A stretch of DNA of 64,000 nt from Bacillus gobiensis (GTDB taxonomy: Bacteria > Bacillota > Bacilli > Bacillales > Bacillaceae): contig NZ_CP012600.1 of assembly GCF_001278705.1 (NCBI RefSeq), positions 2,791,917-2,855,916 on the forward strand, in the 5' to 3' direction. Under the pieces are notes generated by a model. That model worked only from the letters and a program-made list of their open reading frames with translations. It ran no database searches and was not told the origin of the DNA. The position numbers and the translations under genes were made by a program. Each line of letters begins with the position of its first letter. The stretch's first letter is position 1. This document shows, piece after piece, positions 51,221 to 60,550 of this stretch.

Positions 51221-52969
51221 ATGAAGGAATTGTTTCATTTTGCTAAAAGCCTGCACTCTCACACAGGCAGCGTTCTTTATTTGAACCTGCTCGGTATGGT
51301 CGCCGTCGGCTTTTTAGAGGGAATCGGCATTTTATTAATCATTCCGATGCTGAGTCTGATCGGCGTCTTGGATGCAAATGGAACCATTTTTTCATGGGTG
51401 TCCGGCTTTTTCCCAGAGGAAGCATTAAACTTGCCAATCGTTTTAGGTTTGTTTCTCTTTATTATTATTGCAACTGGGTTGTTTCAGAGGCAGCAATCAA
51501 TATGGAATGCAAAAATCAAGCAAGGCTTCGTGCTCAATTTGCGCCTGCAAACCTATCGGGATCTCATCCAAGCCAATTGGGGATTTTTCTTAAAAAAAAG
51601 AAAATCCGAGTTGAGCAACCTGATGACGACCGAACTGGCCCGGGTCAGTTCTGGAACGAATCTATTTTTACAGCTGATCGCATCTGTCATTTTCACACTC
51701 ATTCAGTTAGCGATCGCCTTTTGGCTGTCATTTGAAATGACCGCCTTTGTTCTGTGCTCGTGCGCCATTCTTGCTCTTTTTTCAAGAAGGCTTGTAAAGA
51801 AGGCCAATCTGCTGGGAAAACGCACGACTCAATATGCCCATGAATACATGGGGCAATTGACAGATGATCTAAACGGGATCAAAGATATTAAAAGCAACCA
51901 GCTTGAAGAAAAGCAATTCAACCGATTTCGCGATCTTTGCCGGCGGTTGGAGAAAAATACGATACATTTTGCCGTGTTAAGCGCAAACTCTACGTTTCTG
52001 TACCGCATATCCGCAGGGGCCGTCATCGCCGCATTCGTCTTTCTGTCCGTTCAAGTTCTTAAGCTTCCGTCAGCAAGTATTCTATTAATCATCGTCATCT
52101 TTGCCAGACTATGGCCGCAGCTGGCCAAAATCCAGTCGAGTCTGGAAAATATGGGCTCTCTTCTGCCAGCGTTCCAAAGCATCATCGAACTGCAAAAGGA
52201 ATGCGCAGAGGCGAAGCAAAGCTTTCTTTTATCAAAGGGAAACCCGATTCATCTTACCCGTTCGATTGAATTCAGACATGTTGATTTCCGTTACAATCCT
52301 GCAATTGAAGAATACACGCTTCAGGATATCAACGTAACTATACCGGCCAACAAAATGACAGCGATCGCCGGTCAATCAGGTGCGGGAAAAAGCACGTTTA
52401 TCGATCTTTTAATGGGGCTGAACCAACCGGAAAAAGGCGAGATTCGAGTGGATGAGGAAGTAATGACGGAAGAAATGATGAGCCGGCTGAAGCCGTCAAT
52501 TAGCTATGTTCCGCAGGACCCATTTTTATTTAACGACACGATTCGGAACAATCTGCTTCTCGTTAAACCGGAGGCTGCAGAGGAAGAACTATGGGAGGCA
52601 TTGCGTGCCGCTTCCGCGAATTTTGTCGAAGCCCTGCCGGATCAACTGGACACACGTCTCGGAGACAGAGGTGTGCGGCTGTCAGGCGGAGAACGTCAGA
52701 GAATCGTTCTTGCCCGAGCACTACTTAGAAAACCGTCCCTATTGATTTTAGATGAAGCAACAAGCGCAATTGATACCGAGAATGAAAAAATCATATTAGA
52801 GTCCTTACATCGATTAAAAGAACAAGTGACTATTGTCGTCGTCGCTCATCGGCTGTCTGCAATTCAAGCAGCTGATCAGGTCATTGTCATTGAAAAAGGA
52901 AACATTCAAACAGCCAATACGAAAGCAAACGAGAACATTCATGCATTATTTACAGCTAAAAATCAATAA
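51221..52969 (+). CDS. Lasso peptide ABC exporter (lasso D)
   Basis: A 582-residue half-transporter: six membrane helices (residues 1-320), then an ATP-binding domain with Walker A GQSGAGKSTFIDLL, the Q-loop SYVPQDPFLFND, the signature RLSGGERQRIVLARA, Walker B LLILDEATSAID and the H-loop VVAHRLSAIQAAD. It exports the mature peptide and usually gives self-protection, as no other immunity gene is present. AGGGAG precedes the ATG. The 3' end (AAAAATCAATAA) was copied during duplication of the next gene. Confidence 0.92.
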   Translation: MKELFHFAKSLHSHTGSVLYLNLLGMVAVGFLEGIGILLIIPMLSLIGVLDANGTIFSWVSGFFPEEALNLPIVLGLFLFIIIATGLFQRQQSIWNAKIKQGFVLNLRLQTYRDLIQANWGFFLKKRKSELSNLMTTELARVSSGTNLFLQLIASVIFTLIQLAIAFWLSFEMTAFVLCSCAILALFSRRLVKKANLLGKRTTQYAHEYMGQLTDDLNGIKDIKSNQLEEKQFNRFRDLCRRLEKNTIHFAVLSANSTFLYRISAGAVIAAFVFLSVQVLKLPSASILLIIVIFARLWPQLAKIQSSLENMGSLLPAFQSIIELQKECAEAKQSFLLSKGNPIHLTRSIEFRHVDFRYNPAIEEYTLQDINVTIPANKMTAIAGQSGAGKSTFIDLLMGLNQPEKGEIRVDEEVMTEEMMSRLKPSISYVPQDPFLFNDTIRNNLLLVKPEAAEEELWEALRAASANFVEALPDQLDTRLGDRGVRLSGGERQRIVLARALLRKPSLLILDEATSAIDTENEKIILESLHRLKEQVTIVVVAHRLSAIQAADQVIVIEKGNIQTANTKANENIHALFTAKNQ

Positions 52970-54439
52970 ATCATCGTAGCAGGAGGCTTATTCATGAGTA
53001 ATCGATATAACAGACGCGGATTTTTAAAAGCAGGTGGAATTGGCGTAGGTGCACTGGCGGCTGGAACATTGGTATTCCCCGGCAAGTCAGAAGCTGCAAC
53101 CCAGGACGCTTCGAAAATAGAAGAGGTAAAGAGCTCTGATTTCCCCCGGAATGAAGGGGAAACCGATGATACGAAAAGACTTCAACGATTGATTGATGCC
53201 TCGGAAGCAGCAGGCTGGGCTCCTATTCATCTTAATGAAAACAATGCATATGTCATTACAGACACGATTCATATCAACAGCGGCGATACAAAGCCACTTA
53301 TTTCCGGAAAAGGCTTTCGCCGAACCGTGATTAACGGCGAAAAACTTCCCTCAGGTAAACCAGCGATAAAAGTCAGCGGCGGCTCGGGAGTGATGACTGG
53401 CGGAAGGCTGTACGGAATTGGATTTTACGGAAACTCGAATTCAATCGGAGTCGAAATTGCCGGGACAAACGGGTTTCGCATCGACTTTTGCCAGTTCGAG
53501 ATTAACCGGATTGGCATATTGTTTCATAATGAGAGATATAGCGAATTTACAGAGTATAACGTCGCATCTGACTGTGACTTTAGAGGCTCCTGCAATACAG
53601 CAATTGAGTACCGGCAATCAAACGGCGTTGAGAGCTTTCACGGTTCCGGCCTTAAAGGCTGCACGATTAATCAGGGTGCAGAGGAAACAGAGCCTAAAAT
53701 CCGAATCGGTGAAGGCTGTTTCCCATTTAACGCCCCATTGGATTTTAATATTTGGACAAGAAAGACAACACCGATTATTAAAAACGAAGGAAAAGAGCCT
53801 GCGACCTTCCACGGGAACATTTCCATCGAGAGCTTTGGTCAAGGCGATATCCAATATAAAACAGAATTGGTTTCCAAAAACGACAGACCGGTCTATTTTA
53901 TCGGAGCCGCATCAGCGCTTGACGACCAATCACAGCTCGGAAACTTAGTCTTGTGTGAAGGAGTACAAGTAAACCCTGACCGAACCGTCAGCGTTCAAAG
54001 AAAAAACGGCCTGCACGTGTTTGAGTTAACGACAGGCGCTAATCAAACAATTTCTATTCCAAGCGGAATATCTTCCATTATTACCGTATCCTTAAAAGCA
54101 GCAGATTACGAGTATTCCTATACGCTGCTTGCTCATCGCAATGATGGGGAAGATAAAGGCTCAGTCACTAACTTATCGCTTCACCAAAACCATAATGCCG
54201 CTATGTATTACGGCCCAACCTTTTCAGTAGAAACAGGGAAACTAGTCATTACGAATAACAACTTTCCTGCAGACGTTGTCAGTGCCTATGTTTCCGTTCT
54301 TGATATCGGAGCAATATTCTAACACTGCATATTAATTAATGTTGAGAAAACGCCAGCATAATTGATGTCAAACAGAAAATCATAGAGTCCTTAGAACAAG
54401 TCGTGAGAATATTTTACTTAAAATCAATAAATCATCGTA
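52959..54439. repeat. 20-bp direct repeat marking a tandem gene duplication
   Basis: AAAATCAATAAATCATCGTA is identical at 52959-52978 and 54420-54439, in each case just before a Tat beta-helix gene. The first copy includes the last codons and stop of the ABC exporter. The second copy therefore shows that the gene was duplicated together with a piece of the exporter end. Confidence 0.75.
52994..54322 (+). CDS. Tat-exported beta-helix-like protein, paralogue 1
   Basis: A 442-residue protein with a twin-arginine signal (YNRRGFLKAGGIGVGALAAG, cleavage near SEAATQ). The mature part begins SSDFPRNEGETDDTKRLQRL and continues with Gly- and Asn-rich turns (RLYGIGFYGNSNSIGVEIAG, FRIDFCQFEINRIGILF), as in pectate-lyase-superfamily beta-helices. 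AGGAGG lies seven bases before the ATG. It is 24 bp after the lasso exporter. It may belong to the lasso locus, for example as a surface receptor or a wall-polymer enzyme, but no catalytic set is evident. Confidence 0.75.
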   Translation: MSNRYNRRGFLKAGGIGVGALAAGTLVFPGKSEAATQDASKIEEVKSSDFPRNEGETDDTKRLQRLIDASEAAGWAPIHLNENNAYVITDTIHINSGDTKPLISGKGFRRTVINGEKLPSGKPAIKVSGGSGVMTGGRLYGIGFYGNSNSIGVEIAGTNGFRIDFCQFEINRIGILFHNERYSEFTEYNVASDCDFRGSCNTAIEYRQSNGVESFHGSGLKGCTINQGAEETEPKIRIGEGCFPFNAPLDFNIWTRKTTPIIKNEGKEPATFHGNISIESFGQGDIQYKTELVSKNDRPVYFIGAASALDDQSQLGNLVLCEGVQVNPDRTVSVQRKNGLHVFELTTGANQTISIPSGISSIITVSLKAADYEYSYTLLAHRNDGEDKGSVTNLSLHQNHNAAMYYGPTFSVETGKLVITNNNFPADVVSAYVSVLDIGAIF

Positions 54440-54454
54440 CTGGGAGGTACTTTT

Positions 54455-55819
54455 ATGACGAATCAAAAAGAAAATCGATACAACAGACGTGACTTCTTAA
54501 AAGCTGGAGGAGTAGGTGCAGGCGCACTGGCACTATCGGCGGGTGCAATGGGGATTCCCGGAATGTTCGAAACTGAAACGGCCCAAGCCTATTCGAATAT
54601 TGACGGCGTAAAGAGTTCGGATTTTCCTCGGAAAGATGGAGAAACCAATGACACGAAAAGACTTCAGCGATTGATTAATGCATCGGAAAATGAAGGCTGG
54701 ATTCCGATTCATCTTAATGAAAATAAACCGTATGTGATTTCAGATACAATTCTGATAGACAGCGGCGATAAAAAGCCTCTGATCTTCGGAAAAGGATTCC
54801 GCCGCACCGTGATTAACGGCGAAAACCTTCCTGCTGGTAAACCGGCAATCAAAGTACATGGCGGCTGGGGTATGATGACTGGTGGAATGCTGTTTGGCGT
54901 TGGTTTTCACGGAAACGAGAATTCAATCGGAATCGAAATTGCCGGAGTCAATGGGTTTCGTGTCGACTTTTGCCAATTTGAGCTGAACAAGGTGGGTATC
55001 TTGTTTCATAATGAGATCTTACAAGAATTCACGGAAGCATGTACCGCTTCACACTGCGACTTCAGAGGCTCCTGCAAAACAGCTGTCGAGTACAAGCAAT
55101 CAAACAACGTCGAGAGCTTTCACGGCACCGGAATTAGAAGCTGCACGATAAACCAAGGTGCAGAGGAAACAGAGCCTAAAATCAGGATTGGTGAAAACTG
55201 TATTCCGTTTAACGCCCCATTGGAATTCAACATTTGGACAAGAGGTCAAACACCGATTATTAAAAACGACGGGAATGAACCTGCCACCTTTTACGGAACG
55301 ATTTCGATCGAGAACTTTGATCACGGCGATTCCGGATATAAAGTGGAAATGGTATCTAAAAAAGACAGTCCTGTCTATTTGATTGGTGCCGTATCAGCGC
55401 TTGACGATCAATCACAGCTCGGAAACCTGGTCTTATGTGACAGAGTGCAAGTCAATCCTGACCGAACCATCAATGTCCAAACTAAAAAAAGCCAGCACTT
55501 ATTTCAATTAACGACTGGTGCCAATGAGACGATAGCCGTTACAAACGGAGTATCTTCCATTATCACCATCTACTTGCAAGCTGCTGACTACAACTATGCC
55601 TATACGCTGCTTGTATACAGAAATGTCGGAGATGATAAAGGGACAGTCACCAATTTAGCGAATCACAAAAATCACAACGCCGCAATGTATTACGGTCCAA
55701 CGTTTTCAGTGGAATCAGGAAAGCTGGTTATCACGAATAAGAACTTCCCTGAATCCGGTGTCACTGCCAAACTCTCAGTCCTTGATATCGGATCGAGATA
55801 CCAGTATTTTATGGTGTAA
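54455..55819 (+). CDS. Tat-exported beta-helix-like protein, paralogue 2
   Basis: A 454-residue protein with the same signal type (YNRRDFLKAGGVGAGALALS, cleavage near TETAQA) and the same beta-helix-like body. It is about 85-90% identical by eye to the gene at 12152-13516 and clearly less to its tandem neighbour. So it and the distant copy share a more recent ancestor than the two neighbours do, or were homogenised by gene conversion. TGGGAGG precedes the ATG. Confidence 0.75.
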   Translation: MTNQKENRYNRRDFLKAGGVGAGALALSAGAMGIPGMFETETAQAYSNIDGVKSSDFPRKDGETNDTKRLQRLINASENEGWIPIHLNENKPYVISDTILIDSGDKKPLIFGKGFRRTVINGENLPAGKPAIKVHGGWGMMTGGMLFGVGFHGNENSIGIEIAGVNGFRVDFCQFELNKVGILFHNEILQEFTEACTASHCDFRGSCKTAVEYKQSNNVESFHGTGIRSCTINQGAEETEPKIRIGENCIPFNAPLEFNIWTRGQTPIIKNDGNEPATFYGTISIENFDHGDSGYKVEMVSKKDSPVYLIGAVSALDDQSQLGNLVLCDRVQVNPDRTINVQTKKSQHLFQLTTGANETIAVTNGVSSIITIYLQAADYNYAYTLLVYRNVGDDKGTVTNLANHKNHNAAMYYGPTFSVESGKLVITNKNFPESGVTAKLSVLDIGSRYQYFMV

Positions 55820-55853
55820 TATGTGAAGAGGATCACTTTAATATGAAGCTTCA

Positions 55854-55887
55854 ATCAGCGGGGGCAAATCACTTCTCCCCCGCTGAT
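55854..55887 (+). terminator. Strong hairpin after the second beta-helix gene
   Basis: ATCAGCGGGGG and CCCCCGCTGAT form a perfect 11-bp stem around a 12-base loop. The T-tract is weak (CTTCCTCG), but stem strength suggests it ends the unit. Confidence 0.6.
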
Positions 55888-55963
55888 CTTCCTCGAAAAA
55901 AACATTTCCGGTTCTCCCCTATTTCAATGAGGATATTTGGTGAAGAAAAAAATTCGATGGGAT

Positions 55964-55998
55964 AAAAAATACTCCTTAAATGAGCCTCATTTAAGGAG
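55964..55998 (-). terminator. Terminator after the nuclease gene
   Basis: CTCCTTAAATGA and TCATTTAAGGAG pair perfectly (12 bp) around a 3-base loop; on the minus strand TATTTTTT follows. Confidence 0.8.
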
Positions 55999-56026
55999 CA
56001 GCAAAACACGATGTTCAGTCTTTTGA

Positions 56027-57115
56027 TTAATTGTTAGAAGCTGCCTTGGTCGGCGTAGAATCCATTGTGGAAGACCAGCTTCCTCCGTCCGGCAGACGTA
56101 CCCAGGATTTATCCGCAGAAGCAGAACCGTAGTGATACTGATCAATGACTGCCCCATTTGGAGTTTTTAAAGTCACGTCGTCGCCAGAGTTATTATAGTA
56201 GTTGCTTGGTTCCCATACAAAGTATCCTTTAGAAGGAATCGTCGTGCCGCTTGGAATCGTATAAGGCGCAGAACCAGCATCGACATAATCATCAAGAATA
56301 TATCCAGACAAATCAACAGCAGAATCGGTAGGATTATAAATTTCGACGAACTCTTTGCTATATTGAGTCCCGGATGCAGGAAGCACCTCATTGATTACCA
56401 GCTCATCAGAAATCTCTCCACCGCCTCCAGATGAACCTTCTTTTGTATATCCAGCAGAAAGAGCATCTGACTCATTAAAGAAGTACACGCGGTTCTCAAT
56501 CGGAATTTGTTGATAATCGCTAGGTACAACATACTTATTTGTATAGAAATCTCCTACATACTTATCTTGAGATTGTCCAGAGACACGATCACGAAATTCA
56601 AATGGCAGTTCCTGCATAGGATTAGACGGATCCCAAATTCCCCGGCCGTTTTGTTTCGCTTCCAAATAAGCCTGCTGGTACTCCTCAAAATGAAGCATAT
56701 TTGGCCAAATATAATAAGTCGCGGCATGCCCCTGACGAACCATCTCTTCATTTACATCTAAAGAGCCTTTATGAACGTGAGCAAGCAACCGGCCGTAAGC
56801 ATCGGTTTCCTCAGCATCAGTTTCGATCGTTACTTGAGTTCCAGAAGGAAGAAGTTGATTCAAATAATTTTTAGCTTCAGTACCCCATGGCTCTTGAGCT
56901 TCTCCTTGATAATTGGTTTCAGGAGTATCGATTGAAAGCATTCTTACTTTGTAAGTCCCATTGATAGTTTCATTAAGATAAACTGTGTCACCATCTACCA
57001 CCCTATCAATGGTAGCATTGTATGTAGCAGCAAATGAAGTGTTCGGAAACAGACCAAAAAACGCAATAAGAGTAACAACGACTGGCAAAGCGAAAGTCAA
57101 CAATCGTCTTTTCAT
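56027..57115 (-). CDS. Secreted staphylococcal-nuclease-like protein with lamin-tail domain
   Basis: A 362-residue exported nuclease. A Sec signal peptide ends near SFAAT (residues 1-30). Residues 34-170 are a thermonuclease domain: IDRVVDGDTVYL with Ca-binding Asp, Arg58 in VRMLSIDTPE, Glu80 in EPWGTEAK and Arg109 in AYGRLLAHV match the catalytic Arg-Glu-Arg set. From about 238 there is a lamin-tail (LTD) beta-sandwich (LVINEVLPASGTQYSKEFVE). It would degrade extracellular DNA or RNA. ATG 57115 gives better spacing from AAAGGAGG than the ATG three bases before. Confidence 0.85.
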   Translation of the reverse strand: MKRRLLTFALPVVVTLIAFFGLFPNTSFAATYNATIDRVVDGDTVYLNETINGTYKVRMLSIDTPETNYQGEAQEPWGTEAKNYLNQLLPSGTQVTIETDAEETDAYGRLLAHVHKGSLDVNEEMVRQGHAATYYIWPNMLHFEEYQQAYLEAKQNGRGIWDPSNPMQELPFEFRDRVSGQSQDKYVGDFYTNKYVVPSDYQQIPIENRVYFFNESDALSAGYTKEGSSGGGGEISDELVINEVLPASGTQYSKEFVEIYNPTDSAVDLSGYILDDYVDAGSAPYTIPSGTTIPSKGYFVWEPSNYYNNSGDDVTLKTPNGAVIDQYHYGSASADKSWVRLPDGGSWSSTMDSTPTKAASNN

Positions 57116-57118
57116 CAT

Positions 57119-57531
57119 AATCCTCCTTTACATTATTTAGCTCCTTTATTAGATCATACCATTGTTTTATTGATATAAATAATCGGTTAATAAAGTGTAA
57201 AGGCTGTTAGGAAGTGACTATGGTCGGGGGGAGTTTCGTTACGATCAATCTAGGTGCAGTTAAAAGGAACTAAATATTTTATTGCGTTTTTAACACTCCA
57301 TTGGAATGCAATGAAACATCTACTATTAAAAAAACGGCCATTATAAATACCTTTCTCATTTCCTATCTCAATTCCTTCACGCTGCGACTACTGTCCAATC
57401 CATTTCTTACAATTCTTATTCAATGATAGAGAAGCACAACATCAATAGATTCATACAATACAATAACGGTTGGAAAAAAGGACTATGTCAGACCTTCCAT
57501 ATCATGAGATCAATGAAGGAGGAATTAACAA
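57119..57531. other. 413-bp intergenic region with one copy of a 31-bp repeat
   Basis: No gene is supported. It contains CTATCTCAATTCCTTCACGC and eleven more repeat bases at 57363-57393, repeated at 63255-63285. Divergent promoters for the nuclease and the propeller gene must lie here. Confidence 0.4.
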
Positions 57532-58311
57532 ATGGCATTAGGAGATATTCTTCGCGAATTTCAAGCTCCCATCGAAGCCCGTGGTTTCGGCCGTGCTGTT
57601 GCTTTTGATGGTCAGTTTCTTTATCTCACAAGGGTTGGAGATAGAAATATCCACAGGGTGACCACTACAGGTACATTTGTATCATCCATCCCTACACGCA
57701 TTGATTACGGTGCTCTGAAATTTGACAGCACGGAAGGCGTTTTTTGGGCTGGTGGATTCGAAGGAACTTCTGACATAGATAAAATCTCCATATCAGGGGA
57801 TGAGGCGGCTGTCCTTGATACAATCAACTATAGTGACACAGTTCCACTTGACCCGGATGACAGATTTCCTGGATTCGTTAGTGGTATTACCGTTGATCCG
57901 GCTACTGATACGCTCTTCTTTAGCACGAATTTAGGGGGATCTGTATACAACATCCGTAAGGACGGTTCATTCATTAACAGTTTCCAAACACCTCCACAAG
58001 ATGGCTTCTCCAGTAGGGTTACTGGCGTTGAATCTGACGGAATAAACCTATGGCTTAATCTAGTCATAAATCTTGGAAATGAATTTAATGACGTTCGGGT
58101 TTATACTGTTCAGACGGATACAGCAGGCAATGAAACTTCCAATCGATTTCTTTCCGGTACCGGCTTCGAAGTCACCGAAGACTTGGAATTTGATAACATC
58201 ACATTTGCACCCCGGTGTGCGCTTTGGTCTAATGAGGGGTCTTTTGGTGGAACCGGTATCCGAGCCTTTGAGATACCGTCCCTGGACCGTATTCATTTCT
58301 TAGAGATTTGA
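57532..58311 (+). CDS. Beta-propeller-like (NHL/SMP-type) protein
   Basis: A 259-residue protein made of repeated four-strand units. Blade cues are RAVAFDGQFLYLTRVGDRNI, GALKFDSTEGVFWAGGFEGT, SGITVDPATDTLFFSTNLGG and VTGVESDGINLWLNLVINLG, spaced about 40-55 residues. No signal peptide or catalytic motif is seen. GAAGGAGG lies ten bases before the ATG. It is divergent from the nuclease and ends at a hairpin. Function unknown. Confidence 0.7.
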   Translation: MALGDILREFQAPIEARGFGRAVAFDGQFLYLTRVGDRNIHRVTTTGTFVSSIPTRIDYGALKFDSTEGVFWAGGFEGTSDIDKISISGDEAAVLDTINYSDTVPLDPDDRFPGFVSGITVDPATDTLFFSTNLGGSVYNIRKDGSFINSFQTPPQDGFSSRVTGVESDGINLWLNLVINLGNEFNDVRVYTVQTDTAGNETSNRFLSGTGFEVTEDLEFDNITFAPRCALWSNEGSFGGTGIRAFEIPSLDRIHFLEI

Positions 58312-58371
58312 GCCGTAGGTAAATTTATTCCACAATAATGTTTGAGTTTTTTACCGTTATGGACATAAAGC

Positions 58372-58398
58372 AGCCCCTCCAATTGGAAGGGTTTTTAA
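58372..58398 (+). terminator. Terminator after the propeller gene
   Basis: CCCCTCC and GGAAGGG pair with a mismatch around AATT, followed by TTTTTAATA. Confidence 0.55.
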
Positions 58399-58461
58399 TA
58401 TCATGATGTTAGACTCTCAGTTATATTTAAAAACAACACTATGATTCCATTGATTTATCTG

Positions 58462-58925
58462 CTATAACAATTCTTTTTTCATGGATACAATTCCATAACC
58501 CTTACCTGAATCTCGGCGGGAGAGGATGCGATAGCCTCGTTGCTCATACATCTGAACCAGCCATGGGTGATTATCAGCTGTTCCAAGTGAGACCGCCGGG
58601 CTTTTCAAAAGATCTCTCACTACACTCTCCTCGCACCACTTCCTCCTACTAAAGGATCAACGGCAAACCACCAGATATGAGGGACTCCAAATGGTCCCGG
58701 ATGGTCACCCCAAGGCATGCGCAAAGAGATGGTGCCCAGAACCTCTCCTTCTTCTGATTCTAAGATGAAACAAAGATTATCTTTAATATTTTTCTTAACA
58801 AAATCCAAATCTGCATATGCAGTATCAAATGTGATGCCGAGCTCTCGAATTGGCCTGTACGCTCTCTGTGTTAGATCTAACAGAATCTTTGCATCACTAA
58901 CTTCAGCCGATCGGAATTTTTCCAT
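58462..58925 (-). pseudogene. GNAT acetyltransferase, broken
   Basis: The N-terminal frame starts at ATG 58925: VSDAKILLDLTQRAYRPIRE, then GEVLGTISLRMPWGDHPGPF and HIWWFAVDPLVGGSG. It stops at 58620. A second frame then continues RDLLKSPAVSLGTADNHPWL and MYEQRGYRILSRRDSGKGYG to 58462. Between them about ten residues of the acetyl-CoA loop are missing and the frame changes. It is downstream of the sulfur-locus permease, where B. subtilis has the YtmI acetyltransferase of the same kind, so it is probably the damaged counterpart. Confidence 0.6.
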
Positions 58926-58987
58926 AGCAAGCTCTATCCTCCTTACGACCTTTTGTTATTGATTGATTTGTCTAATCCACCGATTAA

Positions 58988-59671
58988 TTAAACAGCTACT
59001 CCCTGTTCATAAGGCTTATCTAATCTTTTTTCATACAATGATTGAATGAAAGCAAACAATGCAGTAAGTCCCCAATAAATGATTGCAACAGCTAGATAGC
59101 TTTCAAAAAAATTATATGTTCCTGCTGCAGCAAGCTTTGCCTGGGCAAACATATCTGTTAATCCAATAGTAAATGCAAGTGAGGTTTCTTTAATAATCAT
59201 AATAAAGAAATTTCCGGTAGGAGGGATGGCTATTCGGGTTGCTTGTGGAAAGACTATCCTGCGAAGCCCCTGCCATTTCGTCATTCCTACAGAAAGTGCC
59301 GCCTCCATCTGCCCGCGTTCTACTGCTGATAATGCAGAACGAAAGACTTCTGAGAGATAAGCTGAGTTTCTTAAACTGAGAGCAATAATCACAGCTGTAA
59401 AACCATTAATAAAAGCGAATTGCGGAAACAGCTGCGGCAAACCAAAATAAAACAGAAAGATCTGCACTAGAGAAGGAGTTCCCCTAAAGTAAGAAATATA
59501 GACAAGTGTAATTTGATACAGCACAGGTATTTTGCTTTTAGTAATCAATCCAAGCAAAAGCCCTAATACAATAGCAAAAAAAGTAGATAACACAGCCATT
59601 ATTAATACCATAGGCACATACGGTATCAGAAGAGGAAACATCTCTATTAAATACTTAAAATCAAAATCCAT
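58988..59671 (-). CDS. Polar amino-acid ABC transporter permease
   Basis: A 227-residue permease of the HisM/GlnP family with about five helices. The conserved EAA loop is SAVERGQMEAALSVGMTKWQ and LRRIVFPQATRIAIPPTGNF. ATG 59671 is six bases after AAAGGAG; an earlier start overlaps the binding-protein gene. It resembles TcyL/TcyM, which take up cystine and S-modified cysteine. Its ATP-binding partner is not in this window. Confidence 0.85.
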   Translation of the reverse strand: MDFDFKYLIEMFPLLIPYVPMVLIMAVLSTFFAIVLGLLLGLITKSKIPVLYQITLVYISYFRGTPSLVQIFLFYFGLPQLFPQFAFINGFTAVIIALSLRNSAYLSEVFRSALSAVERGQMEAALSVGMTKWQGLRRIVFPQATRIAIPPTGNFFIMIIKETSLAFTIGLTDMFAQAKLAAAGTYNFFESYLAVAIIYWGLTALFAFIQSLYEKRLDKPYEQGVAV

Positions 59672-59685
59672 TCGTTTCTCCTTTC

Positions 59686-60516
59686 TCAATCAATGTCTAA
59701 GGGCTTCGTCACGTCCAGCTTAAACCATTTCTCTGAAAGCTTTTTCAATGTGCCGTCTTCTTTAAGCTCAGCCAGCTTTTCATCAAAAAGCTTCTGAAGC
59801 TCTTGATTATCTTTTTTAAAAGGAAAAGCGAACACAGTGGGTTCAAACGGATCCCCCGCATACTTTAAATCAAGTCCTGATTTTTCAATTTTTATAAGCC
59901 CGCTTGGATAGTCTACAAGGTTAGCATCCAAACGCTTGTTTACGATATCAAGAAAAATGCCGCCGCTATCCTCGTATGATTTCAGATCAAAATCAATGCC
60001 ATGTTTGTTCTTATAATCCTCTAAATATTTTTCCTTTGCGGTTCCCATCCCTTGTGCGATTATCTTTCCGTCTAAGTCCTCTAGTGATCGGATTTTATCA
60101 TCGTCACCGCGTACAACCAGCTGCCACGCTGAATAAACATATGGTTCCGTAAAGTTAAATTTCTTTTCCCTCTCGGGAGTGATCTCAGCCTGATTGGCTA
60201 TCGTATCAATTCGATTACTTTCGATTAAACCAAATAAACCACTGAAATCTGCAACTGTGTATTCAACCTTATAACCGCTTCGTTTTGCTATTTCATTAAT
60301 AACGTCTATGTCATAGCCAACCAACTTTTTATTATCATCATAATAGGAACTGGGAATCGTTTTTCCGCTTGTTCCAACCCGAATCACTTTATTACCCTCT
60401 GCTGCTTTTTCTTGCTTTCCTGCCAAGTTGGATTCCCCGCTTTGGCCGCATGCTGCAAGAATAAGAATAAAAATAAATAAAATTAATGTTATATGTATGA
60501 AATTTCGTTTTTTCAC
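59686..60516 (-). CDS. Amino-acid ABC transporter binding lipoprotein (TcyJ/TcyK-like)
   Basis: A 276-residue periplasmic-type binding protein, family 3. The lipobox LILAACGQ places the lipidated Cys at residue 23. Family signatures are VIRVGTSGKTIPSSYYDDNK, GYDIDVINEIAKRSGYKVEY, FSGLFGLIESNRIDTIANQ and SYEDSGGIFLDIVNKRLDAN. GTG start, AGGAG ten bases away. It is upstream of the permease and downstream of two flavin monooxygenases, so the likely substrate is an S-modified cysteine. Confidence 0.85.
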   Translation of the reverse strand: MKKRNFIHITLILFIFILILAACGQSGESNLAGKQEKAAEGNKVIRVGTSGKTIPSSYYDDNKKLVGYDIDVINEIAKRSGYKVEYTVADFSGLFGLIESNRIDTIANQAEITPEREKKFNFTEPYVYSAWQLVVRGDDDKIRSLEDLDGKIIAQGMGTAKEKYLEDYKNKHGIDFDLKSYEDSGGIFLDIVNKRLDANLVDYPSGLIKIEKSGLDLKYAGDPFEPTVFAFPFKKDNQELQKLFDEKLAELKEDGTLKKLSEKWFKLDVTKPLDID

Positions 60517-60550
60517 AGAGTATTCGCTCCTAAAGGTATGTTTTTATTGT

